Assembly: GCF_032118995.1 (NCBI RefSeq) | Contig: NC_092656.1 | Location: 22,030,965-22,094,964 of the forward strand | DNA length: 64,000 bases | Direction of reading: 5' to 3' | Source of the DNA: Asterias amurensis | Lineage: Eukaryota; Echinodermata; Asteroidea; Forcipulatida; Asteriidae | Position numbers and translations under genes: made by a program | Notes under the pieces: model-generated | Databases searched by the model: none | The model's input: the letters and a program-made list of their open reading frames with translations, nothing else | What the model was told of the DNA's origin: nothing | Shown: in pieces, positions 22,491-34,200 of the stretch | Position numbering within the stretch: the stretch's first letter is position 1 | Layout: each line of letters starts with the position of its first letter

Positions 22491-24640
22491 CTTACACAAA
22501 GAGCCATTCTGGTCAGTGTATTGTGAGTGGTGTGTTGTCTGGTTTGAGACAGGCCACCTGTTGCTTGGTGAAGAAGGTCGCCGTGTGACCACTTTAGGTT
22601 GACAGTGGGTGGCGACCTTGGGCCAGTAAACTCAAATGGGTACATGAATACCGTTTTAGAATACGGTCTGTTCATGGAGATATAATGTTGCAGTTTCAGA
22701 GTTTAACCATGGAGGTAGAATTGTGAAACCATTCCTTACTCTATGGTGAAACTTATACACGTACGTCAAAGGCTGTTTTGAAGCTGTAAAAAAAGAACTT
22801 TGCTTTGCATTTGGTCAAAGTTGTTAACCAAAACGACATTAAGTTTCCTTTTGAATAAGTCCATTTACAAAATTGGTTAGGGCAGTGTGTCGGTCAGGTC
22901 TCAGAATGTACATTTTGCCAAATCCGTTTTGAAGCCTAATTTAGCCATCGGCCCGTCGGGTTGGTTACTGATGGAGATAATATTAACAAAAGAGACCTGA
23001 ATGGGGTACATTTTTAGGAGTTTGTCTATTGACCCAAACTGGACGTAACAAACCCTAAACATGACTTGACATGCTTTCTGAAAGTGAAATAAGTTAGAGA
23101 AAATTAAGGAGTGGGAACGAGTTTATCGTTTTTATTTAGTTTGTACGATATAGGGTTCCAGAGATATGGGATGTATGGAGGTTTGTTCCTAGAGCAGCGT
23201 GAACATGAACGCGGTCAGAAATTGAGTCGTTTGTCGTTCAAATTTCGCGAGATGCAATAAGCCCAAAGTGACAATAAAACAAAACCAGACCTGCCAGTTG
23301 TCTCACGCATTAGGCGTGAGACTCACGCGTTTGGGCTCTGTCTCACGCTCACACGCACATCAACCATTATTGGGGCGAGATCGGGAAAAAAAAATTAACG
23401 ACATTTTTTGTACAAAATTTGTACAAACAGAGCGCAAATTTGCAGATTACGCACGCTTTTGCTCATCCAATAGGTTCAGCTCAAATTCGGCAGAGCGCAA
23501 AACGCTTATTGCGCACAAGTTTGTTCCGATTCTTTTAGCAAATTCGTTGAAATGCGCTCCACTAGCGAATACACAACAGGCAGAAGAAGTGAGCGATTGA
23601 TTTTGGACATCATTTTTAGTCTATTTTTTTCAAGTTTGGAAGGATATAATCTGACACAATCGAACCTCCACATTAACCATCAACATCTCCTGTGTACCTC
23701 AAGTGAGTTTTAATTATTCTGAGGAGGTTTTTGATGCATTTTGAAACACTTTTTGTCCACAATTAAATTTCACATTGTTTTATTTATTTATTAAAAAAAA
23801 AAAAAAAAAGGTTAGGCGGCGATTTAAAAAGGCCTTCTTAAACTGGCAATTTTTTTCCGGGGGGATAGGGGTTGAGCTTTGAAAAATCTCACACATAGCT
23901 AGCCTCTGGACTTGGCATCTCTGCCTGTAAAACACTTTTTTTGACGTTCACGTTAAGTGCTCCCGTTATACATGCAGCCTATTGACCAGAAAGTTTACAA
24001 GACCAATTCAGATGAGAATAAACTAAAAAGAGGCCTACGCTCTTACCGCCCCGCCCCCCCCCCCGAAAAAAAAAAACAAACAGTAGATAAATTAGATTTG
24101 TGGCACACAGCATGTTCCAAAAACTCGCTTTACTTATAGTGCTGTAGCAACGCTATGTATCGTGGGACGTAAAAATGTCATTTTTGACGATGTTTTTTAA
24201 AAAGGAAATGCAAGCATTATGAATGTATATTGAGTGTGTGGAGAAAGTTTTGGTAGTGTAGTACAAAAGACACTTTAGTTATTGCTGGCTAACGGTCAGT
24301 TTCACCTATCAACGCTGATTTGAAAAACGTGTAACGTTAGGGAGGCCCAACATATTAGACCCCTATAAGGATCACGGGGGAGCCTTATAGTTTCTAGATG
24401 CATAAGGTACGTCGTCTAACCCAAAACGAGGTGGGTACAGCCACTGCAAGTAGTAGTGGACGTGCGAAATAGCTTCATTTTGGGTTAGAATTATGACGCC
24501 ATGCATAAATATTGAGAGAGGCGTATAACACCCTCGAAACATTTCGAAATATTTGTGTAAAGGATTTTTATATCCTAGCGGGGTGCATCCCGCTAGTGTT
24601 GTTTATAGATAAAACAACGCCCGGATGTTTCGAAGGACGC
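22490..24640. other. Intergenic stretch without a recognised gene
   Basis: No frame with splice sites or a known domain. Positions about 23297-23352 hold three close TCTCACGC/GCGTGAGA motifs in alternating orientation. An A-run lies near 23793 and a C-run near 24055. The rest is unclassified. Confidence 0.4.
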
Positions 24641-24650
24641 ATACTATTTG

Positions 24651-25448
24651 TATGGTGGCCCTGAAGGGACATCGCATATCGCAAACGTGTGCGCATACGT
24701 ATGCAATGTCGTAAAACAATTCGCGAATATGTGCGCACACGAATGCAATGTCATGAAACAATTCGCAAATATGTGCGCACACGTATGCAATGTCGTGAAA
24801 CAATTCGCGAATATGTGCGCACACGTCTGCGAATATTATTTGCGATGTCGTGAATATGTTGCATACCTTTGAATAAAATGTCTAATGATTTGGGGGGTTT
24901 CTTTCCAACAGTGAGATAAGCGGTAGTCATTGCAGCAGTAGTCTTTGTTGTGAGGCAAGCGAGGCGTGTGGTCGTCCTTGGCCTGGTGCCAAGTTCCTGG
25001 GTATACACATGCTTTACAGAGGGAGCCTGCTGTAGCGCCACAGTACTCCCTAGATCGGTAACAAATTATCCACAACTATGACATCATCCTAATGGTATGC
25101 AACATGGTATGCAATAAAATTCACGACATTGCAAAACAAATCGCACTCGTGTGCGCACATATTCACGATTTGGTTCACGAAATTGCATATGTGTGCGCAC
25201 ATATTCACGATTTGGTTTACGAGATTGCATACGTGTGCGCACATATTCGCGATTTGTTTCACGACATTGCATACGTGTGCGCACATATTCGCGAATTGTT
25301 TCACGACATTGCATACGTGTGCGCACATATTCGCGAATTGTTTCACGATATTGTATACGTGTGCGCATATATTCGCGATTTGTTTCACGACATTGCATAC
25401 GTGTGCGCACACGTTTGCGTTATGCGATGTCCCTTCGGGGCCACCATA
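24651..25448. mobile_element. 0.8-kb foldback built from inverted arrays of a 42-bp tandem repeat
   Basis: The ends are inverted: TATGGTGGCCCTGAAGGGAC at 24651 and its near-complement ending at 25448. The six bases tatttg stand on both sides (24645-24650, 25449-25454), a candidate target duplication. Inside each end is a tandem array of a 42-bp unit (about 4-5 units on the left, 7-8 on the right) in opposite orientations. The unit includes ACGTGTGCGCACATATTCGC. About 240 bp of single-copy sequence lies at the centre. The multiple overlapping open frames result from the 14-codon unit length and are not genes. Confidence 0.75.
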
Positions 25449-25494
25449 TATTTGGCAGTTTTAAAGTGGGCTGTGTCGACAGCAAACATGTGAC

Positions 25495-28008
25495 TAGTCT
25501 TGGTTCCAAGACCATTGGTGTTGCGCGGTCACACACAACCAACGTTCCGATTATGCACGGCAAAAACTGTCCACGCTTGTAATGAACGAACGCTAGCGGG
25601 CGCTCTGTTTCTCTGATTTACGGATCTCACCATGTCCTGTGCTCACCATGGTCTTGGATATTTGCAAATTGAAGGCGTGGCCAGACTATGTAAATTACTT
25701 TTAATGTATGCAATATTCATATCACGTGACGAATTGAAGATGACTATTCAAACTAGATCGAGTCAAAGGTCAATATGATCGGCGGTCTTTTTTTAATAAT
25801 CTTTGCTCAAAGAGTGATTCCGTGGTCATTATAGGCCTATTAAAAGGAAAACAGTGAAATTTTAAGTATAGGTACCTATTCAGATTATGGATACGTGACG
25901 ATTTGAAATCGTAAATAATGGTCAAAAATCGAACGTAAAATTAGCATTCAGAGAGTCCGTGTATCGGACGCTGTATGGCCCCACAGCGTGGAGCAATCGG
26001 AACGTGAAATAAGCCTTGTGAAACCGCCCCGTGCCGTGTCTCGTGGGGGTTGGAGGTGTTAAATCCCAGGTGCTATGAACTCCCAGCTTGCGGGTGTCGA
26101 ATCCGTTGTTTCTTATGATCGCAACGTTTCAATATGCTCCATTTTGATTCATGGCCCCCTAATTTCTTTTTGTTATGAGTTTTCAGGTAATTTTGATGAT
26201 GTCAAAACGTAGGAATATCGCATATTGTTATATTGACAGTGTTATTGTGTGAGTAGCTTAAAACAATTATGAGAATTTTTTATAAAAGGTTTAAATAAAA
26301 ATAATGCTAAAACAAAATTCCCTCAAAGCATAATTTTGTCAAACAAAGTATTATTTTTTAATTCTGTGAATGAAGAGTTATTTTTGAGGTAATGATTAAA
26401 CTGGGCAAGTAGTGGAATTTAATGACCCGACTATTCGCCTCAAATAACTGGGAGTTGAATAGCAGTAGTCGCCGCTGGACAAGCAATCAAAATTCGAAAT
26501 TTCTCATGAGTTATTCCAAAAGATATTGTTACGACTACATTCCAAAAAAATGTTATATGGTTACGTTCCAAGCTACGCAGCTACTCGGCTATAGTTTACG
26601 TTCCAAGATACGCTTAGGTCTACGTTCCTTCAAGTTACACTATAATATCAAAAGGTATGTTTTCAAGTCCGAGTCAAGCTACGCTTACATTCCAAGATAC
26701 GCAGCTACGTTTACGTTCCAAGATACGCTTAGGTCTACGTTCCTTCAAGTTACACTATAATATCAAAAAGTACGCTTTCAAGCCTGAGTCAAGCTATGCC
26801 TACGTTCAAAGATACGCAGCTGCGTTTATGTTCCAAGATGCTACGCTTGAGTCCAAGATATGCTTTACGTTCCAAAAGATGTCAACGTTCCAAGCTACAC
26901 AGCTACTCAGCTGCGCTTACAGATCTGCTTACGTTCCTTCAAGTTACGCTATAATATAAAAAGGTACGCTTTCAATCCCATGTCAAGTTACGCTTACGTT
27001 CCAAGATACGCAGCTACGAATTACGCTCCAAGATATGCTTACGCTCCACCAAAAGATACTGTTACGTTCCAAGCTACGCAGCTACTCAGCTTACACACTC
27101 CAAGATACTATTAGGTTACGCTACAATATCAAAAAGTACGCTTTCAATCCCGAGTCAAGCTACGCTTACGTTCCAAGATATGCAGCTACGGTTACGTTTC
27201 AAAATACGTTCTCACAAAGACGCTTTTGAATCCCTCAAGATTTCCTTCCCCCAAGATTAAAAAACTTTCACTGTGAATAACACTACAGGGCCCACCAGTT
27301 AATACCTGTTTGGCAGAAAATACTGTACAAAATTTCTTTACTATCCAAAAATTTACTTGGGCACTACAAAATTTCAAATTTAATTAAAAATTGGCTGGCA
27401 ACCAGTTTCTGCTAAGCAATACTATTTTGTGCTAACTATAAGCAAATTGTTTAGCCAATACAGGCTTCATCAGTGTGGGCCCTGGCACGTCGGGAGCATA
27501 ACGCCACGATCGCATTTCAAGCTGCATATCATGGCAATGCAGGTGTCTGGATCTGGACATTATACATAGAAATGTTTGTGCTGGTACCACAAACCTTTCT
27601 TTATCGTATTTCCACCCTGTGTCAAAGTTTTAAATCCTACTGATCTGGACATTATTTTACTCCGATAAAAACATATATACCCACACACAGAGTAAAGCAA
27701 AAGTCATGCAACGGAATTACTGCATGCATTGTACACTACATGCACAACACTGATGAATTATTCATGAGCCAACCGCAACGCAGCCTCTGATTGGCTCCAC
27801 CGGAAAGTCGGGGGAGATTTGCCGAAAAACAATAAAAAAGTTAAGACCCGTCGCTGCAAATATTCAAGACCATGGTGAGATCTAAATCAGAGAAACAGAG
27901 CGCCCGCTAGCGTTCGTTCATTACAAGCGTGGACAGTTTTTGCCGTGCATAATCGGAACGTTGGTTGTGTGTGACCGCGCAACACCAATGGTCTTGGAAC
28001 CAAGACTA
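25495..28008. mobile_element. 2.5-kb MULE-like non-autonomous element with long, near-identical TIRs
   Basis: The left end TAGTCTTGGTTCCAAGACC (25495) and the right end (complement, finishing at 28008) stay nearly identical for about 150 bp, including the TTATGCACGGCAAAAACTG and CGAACGCTAGCGGGCGC blocks. The 9-bp acatgtgac occurs directly outside both ends (25486-25494 and 28009-28017). A 9-bp target duplication with long TIRs is the hallmark of the Mutator-like superfamily (established); the assignment here is inferred from structure because no transposase is present. The near-identity of the arms implies recent insertion. Confidence 0.8.
26500..27215. repeat. Tandem repeat of TACGTTCCAAGATACGCAGC units
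   Basis: An irregular higher-order tandem array with unit 'ttacgttccaagatacgcagctacg' and an intervening 'ttcaagttacactataatatcaaaa.gtacgctttcaa' block repeated four times (near 26628, 26744, 26938 and 27110). It forms the core of the MULE-like element. Confidence 0.8.
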
Positions 28009-28069
28009 ACATGTGACGTTAAGGGGAATACCCTTTTGACGATCACGTGCACAATGCGTGCAAGTTGGG

Positions 28070-28186
28070 ATAGCCTTTAGTCAAGGCGCACAATGCCGCT
28101 CGCGGTGATAATCTTTTTTCGTGCGTTACATTTTTGGGGTTGTGCGTGCTATCCGGTGTGCCGCGTGCGCCTTGACTAAAGGCTAT
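28070..28186. repeat. 117-bp MITE with 22-bp perfect inverted ends
   Basis: ATAGCCTTTAGTCAAGGCGC at 28070 has its exact complement ending at 28186. Direct flanks do not show a clear duplication. It lies 100 bp upstream of the first coding exon of the TNFR-like gene. Confidence 0.7.
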
Positions 28187-28240
28187 GATCCACAGAGACT
28201 GTGCTTTAAAAAAAAACCCGCAAATTCTGAGCACCACAAC

Positions 28241-28261
28241 ATGTCTATCAGTATCATCTAG
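28241..28261 (+). promoter_or_regulatory. Possible upstream ORF in the TNFR-like 5' leader
   Basis: An ATG at 28241 opens a six-codon frame (MSISII) closed by TAG at 28259-28261, 24 bases before the main ATG at 28286. Whether it is transcribed depends on the unknown start site. Confidence 0.3.
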
Positions 28262-28285
28262 ATTTTGTGAGGCCGCGACGTGGAC

Positions 28286-31200
28286 ATGTTTTCGACAGTT
28301 TCAGAAAGGTAACTCAAGTCTCAAAATGTTTATTTATCAAACTGATATTAATTTAATTGTGAACTTGCTACCCCCCTTTCCCTTTTGCTGTGACTTGTTG
28401 ATGTAAGCATGGATGAAAACATGAGTATGATAATGTACTTATACTTCAAGTTGAAGTTTACAATTTCGTGATGCGTCACAGTTTCTGTTAGGGAGGTGGG
28501 GCTAGGGGGGCACATCTAGCTACTTGTCAAAGCCTGTTCAGCATATCTCTCGGAATCTTGCTGTATATCTTGGGTAGGCTCGAGTCCACACTAGAAAAAA
28601 ACAAATGCCTATTTGACTAGTTCATCAATCAAAGACTCCACACCACAGCAGGAATTAATATTACATTTAATTTAACTTTTAATTTTAATTACTTTAGTTT
28701 AGAGGGGTTTATACTGCAGACTTGAAGATGAAACCGAGAAGCTTGGTTGAACCATGGTTGAACAAAGAATTGACTAGAGTGGGATTTGAACCAACGACCT
28801 CCGGTTTTTGCTAACAAAACAGTTGCTGGCAGTGTGTTTTAAGCATATATGGGTATAAGCACTTTATGAAATCTATTATATAAACTGACAAACCTGTTTG
28901 GAGTTTGAGATTAATCGGCCATCTGGATGGGCATGATCTGGGTCACAAGAAAAAAGTGAAGAAACCCCCCCCCCCCAAAAAAACGATTACCGTTACACAT
29001 TTTGAATGACATCCATTCAAAAAAAGAAGAAATAACGCTCACTGAGTGAAAAACTCCAAACGGGAAATTAGTTTTAATTATTCGTCATAAAATATGGCAT
29101 TAATTACTGAAATATTTCAAGGGATGTTTTCTACTATCATCATCATTAGACCCTGTAAATTTTATGTCAATCTATGATCTTCTTAGACAATTTTTTTTCC
29201 CATTACCAATTCTGTTATGTTCCTTTAATAACAAACTGAACATTGTTTTAATAGAAGGAGCTGAGATAATCTCATAATAATTAATTTCATGAGACAATCT
29301 CAATTTGACAAGTTTAATGAGACAACTAATTTTTCTTTTGATAATCTCATTTGATATTGTTTCATTAGTAAATCTCATTGTTTTATGGCTGTATCGTGTT
29401 ACTATTTACCAGACAGAAAACCACGGAAAAGTACTGGAAAACTACAGGAAAACTACAGGAAAACTACTTGGAACAGTGTTACGGCAGGAGGGCCTTTTCT
29501 TCAACATTGGCCGCATGATCTTTAGTTGACAATGGATAAGTGTTCTGTCAAACAAAACCAAGTTTGGGGCTTTTTCCAACTTCTCCATCTCCTACCTTTA
29601 CTTGCTAGGCGTTCCGACGATGCAAGCTCAAACATGTGAGTTTATTCATATTTTGGAAGGCAGAGGGGCATAAAGCCCGGTTCATACTTCCAGCGAATGC
29701 GAATGCGAAGCGAATGTTGACGTCACAAATAGGCAACGAATAATTCGCTTGAGACAGACATGAGTGACTAAAGATTGCGAAGTAATAATAAGTTTTAAAA
29801 GTTTGACTTCAGATTGAGAAAGTTCGAGTGCGCATATTTCGTCGACAGCTGACCAGCAACATGCACAGTGCATGCACTCACTCGAATAACTCATTTACAA
29901 GCCAAGCCGACCATCGGTAACACGGTATTCAACACTCCATTGCTGTCGCTAAATTGTCACTGGTTCCCCTCTGCACTTTTGCATATGTTAGCACGGAATA
30001 AACCATGGTCATGAGGCCGGTTTTAAATGGTTGACCACAGTAGTCAACCAATGGTCTACCAGCCTGGGTTCTAGTCAATAAAGGTCAACATTTACTAAAA
30101 CCATGGTGCATGCTTAAACTTGATCTTTTTTTTTTTTTTTTTTTTTTACAGAACTTCTGTGAAGAGGATCGAACACAGTGGTGACACAACCAGAGCTCTT
30201 CTTTTCACACTGATTATGTTAGTGGTGATTCAAATGGACTGTGTTAAATCTGACACAGAGGTTGAGGTAATTGAATGTTCTGTACAATTTTTTTCAAAAT
30301 CACAGAATGTTAATTTCGGTAGTGGTATCGTGATCATTTCTGCTTAGCCGTGATCATTTCTGCTTAGCAGAAGATTATTGAGCAGCATTTTCTGCTTAAA
30401 AAGTAGCTAGATGAAAGTGGTGTGGTGTGGCAGGGTAGATTCTGTCCCCCATATGGCGAACTGTGTACAAACGTCTTTTGTACCACATTTCATGGCTCTG
30501 CATGATAACGCAGAATTCTGCGCTTGCAATCATAATTCATCGCTTACAGGGTTTGTGCCGAATTCTTTTGCTAGCTGTTTAAGCGAAGAATGCTTGGTAA
30601 TGTGAATCACCCTGCTCACCTGTTAAAACAGCTTGATGAAATCGCGGAACTCTTTCCTGTAAGTGCCGATTCTAAGCATGGAGCCGTGCCCTAACTGTAC
30701 GATTTTCTTTTAGCCCTTTCCACAGGCCAGATTTCCAGTTAATGTATCTTTCCTGTAATATATCTCCCGATGAGTTAGTCATTAAGTCAGATAAAATGTC
30801 TTTTTCAATGTTTAGTGCCCAACATCGCCATCACCGCCAGATTGTAACCCTGACTGCAACGGCAACAAATGGTTTTATCACAAGGATGGAGAGAACTGCC
30901 AACCGTGCCCTAAATGTGATCCTGGCCAGGGTCTAGATGGTGTGAGTATATTACTAGCGGTTAAGAACACCGGGTTCAAACTCTGGTGGTGTTTCTAATC
31001 AACAGAGTGTGGGTTCGAGTCCCAGTCGTGACACCTGTGTCCTTCAAGCAAGACACTTAACCATGATGCTGTGTCCTGCGGTTGGGACAGTAAGCTATTG
31101 GTCCGGTGTTGTGTTAATAGCACACGTCAAAGAACCCAGTGCACTTATTAAAGGCAGTGGACACTATTGGTAATTGTCAAAGACAAGCCTTCACAGTTGG

Positions 31201-34200
31201 TGTATCTCAACATATGCATAAAATAACTAACCTGTGAAAACTTGAGCTCAATCGGTCATCGAAGTTGCGAGATAATAATGAAAGAAAAAAACATCCTTGT
31301 CACACGAAGTTGTGTGCGTTTAGATGGTTGATTTCGAGACCTCAAGTTCTAAACTTGAAGTCTCGAAATCAAATTCGTGGAAAATTACTTCTTTCTCGAA
31401 AACTATGGCACTTCAGAGGGAGCCGTTTCTCACATTGTTTTACACCATCAACCTCTCCCCATTACTCGTTACCAAGAAAGATGTTATGCTAATAATTATT
31501 TTGAGTAATTACCAATAGTGTCCAATGCCTTTAAAGGGAAGGTACATGTTTGGTAATTACTCAAAACAAATATTAACTTAAAAACTGACTTGGTAATGAG
31601 CATTGGAGAGCTGTTGATTTGATAGTATCAAACATTGTGGGAAACAACTCCCTCTGAAGAAACTTAGTTTTGGAGAAAGAGGTAATTTCTCACTTAAATA
31701 ATAAAGGACTTCTAGCTAAATGTCTTTTATTCCTATCTGAAAGCACACAAATTCGTCAAACAAGGGTGTTTTTTCTTTTAGCATTTTCTCGCAACTTCGA
31801 TGACCGATTGAGTCCAAATTTTCACAGGCTTGTTATTTTATGCTTATGATGGGATACACCAAGTGGTCTTTGACAATTCCCAAACGTGTACCTTCCCTTT
31901 AAAGCACCACGAGCATCACTGAGTGACAGGGATGCGTGCCACATGTATTTATAAGAAGCCACTTATTATTATTACTATTGTAACGTCGACTCGAGCGGTC
32001 TAAAAGTCTTCGCTGCAGCTTAACAATAATAATAATTGACACAATAAAGAAAATAACTGGTGTGAAGCAATATGTCTCCGTTACTGATAATGGTTTATTC
32101 TGTTTCCTTATTCTCTCTTGTCGATTAACTCCTTTTAATGATTCTCTTTAATTCCTTCTCTTTATTTAACAATAATCAAGCCCTGGGTTCGCAACTACTG
32201 ACCTGTTCTCTGAATCTGTTCTTTCCTCCAAGCCAGCCAAATCACAACTGAAAACGCAGCCTAAAAATACCCACTGCTGCGGCCTGTGGTCAGCACATGC
32301 TGTCCATGTGATCCCCATGCGGGGATCACGCGTTGTGCACACACAGTGTATGTGCCCGGCACCGCTGGCGATGGCTCTGGAACTAGGTCAGCAATTGCGC
32401 CCCCATGCAACTGTTTCGCCACACTATTATTAATATTTGCTCGTGCCCTGATGAGTGATATTAATTTACCTGACACAATTTGTGTTAGCCTTGTTACTGA
32501 AACCTTTAAAGTGTTTGTTCTTTATGGTATATTTTCTCCAGCACTGTGATGGAAAGGATGGTCAGAATGCAAAATGTCAACCATGTAATCCAGGTCAGTT
32601 TTCAGGTCCGAAGGATTACAGTTGTCAACCATGTCGTCTGTGCGATAACACTGTCGGCGATACTCCATGTCAAGTCACAACCGATGTCATTTGTGGGAAG
32701 TGTCGACCAGGGTAATTTCTCAAAGTTTTCTTTACAAGCTACCATTAAAAGATGCATGGAATTACACAGGGAGGCCATTTTGCAGTGACTGGCCTTGGTG
32801 CTCCTTCAAAAATCTCATATTTTGTTTTAAATGAAAGGGCCAGGTCCACAATGCACAATGAAAATAGCTTTGCCCTCTCAAAGATGAATGTCCAGGCCAT
32901 GGTTTATTGACTTTGAGTAGAAAAAGCAAAGATCAACTTTAATTCTGAAATCTGTAATTTTCTTTGAAAAAATGACACTTGAATAGTCTGAATTACTCTT
33001 CCCTCTTTTTGTCTTCCTGCAATTTCAAAGTAGTTTGCTTTCCTGCGCAAATGCAGCTCACATGACTTTAGAATTGCAAGTTTTTCTGTTTCTGAGGCTT
33101 GTATATCTTTAAAAAACAAATTTCAGCTATTACCACCACGAAGGTACGCCAGACCAGTGCCACACATGTGAATTTCTTTCACCCACCGAGTTAGAGCGGG
33201 AACCTCAGTGCCAAATCCTGATGACGGACCCACCGCAGGAAGGAAGTGAAGAGTCAACGTCGACGGAAGCAATGCTTGCACCTACACTATCTAAAGAAAT
33301 TACAAGTCCGCCACAAGAAACTAATTTTGTTTCACCTTCCCCTGTGAGTGGAGACTTAACTGATCAAGTTGTTACATCTACTGGCATCTTTTCACCCCAG
33401 GAAGAGGTGGGTGACGACAGCGACGGCAGTGGTGACCTAGCCGAGGAAGAGCAGGGTAAGCGATACATGTAGCAAAATAGTTATTTTCAAGAAAGGGTTG
33501 TGGATCTTCATTCGTTTTTATGAACAGATACAATTTTTGACCTCCGGATATTAACAATTTAATGGTTAGATAGGTTTATTAAAAATTTTGAACGATGAGC
33601 CTACCATGTTAACAAATTAAATGGCATCAGGTTGAGCGACTTCTCTCTGGCTTCTGCTGGCGTGTTGTTGTTTATCTACTTGTCACAAAAGAAATGTTTT
33701 GTTTAAGAATTATGATATAAAGGTTAATAATCATGACACATTTTAACATTTTTCCCCCATTCAGAGGCTGATGCCCCAGTTCCCCAAAGCAGCAATCATG
33801 TATTGAATGGCATCATCTTGGTCATTTGTGCAATAATCCTGGTTGTTGGGATTGCTACATTGATGTATCAATGCTTGAACAACCGAATTTCTCAAGAAGC
33901 AAATGGTCAACATTTCCCACCATCAGATTATGTTGCAGTGGATGTCGGAGATTCAGAAGGTAAATTTCAATTCATCTTCATTAAACTCCATGTTAGGTTG
34001 TTATTATTGACGTGTTTTAATACAAATATTATTTATTATCTAGACAGGAAATTTTGGGGTGGGGTGATATTGACCCCTTGCACGCACGTCACACACGGTG
34101 ACTGTGCCACGCTCACCATTTTGGTGGTCAATTAGGTATACGTGTAAACTTGGCCTCAATTATAATGCGCTTTTCACTGAATAACGCACAGTGACATTGC

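Noticed and set aside
22277-22675. Minus-strand 132-codon Pro/His-rich frame
   Set aside because: Its middle is the translated G-rich tract; no other support.
24651-25448. CRISPR-like array of regularly spaced repeats
   Set aside because: Units are contiguous without unique spacers, the arms are inverted, and the host is an animal.
24648-25582. Overlapping frames of about 70-140 codons on both strands
   Set aside because: The 42-bp unit is a multiple of 3 without stops in several frames. No start context, splice sites or family support.
26422-27229. Tyr/Ser/Arg-rich frames over the TACGTTCC repeat
   Set aside because: Repeat-driven, shifting between frames, and located inside the MULE-like element without transposase similarity.
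33221-33440. TRAF-binding P-x-Q-E motifs in the TNFR-like protein
   Set aside because: The PPQE and SPQE sites are in the extracellular stalk, before the transmembrane helix, so they cannot bind cytoplasmic TRAFs in the normal topology. I did not find a clear one in the tail.
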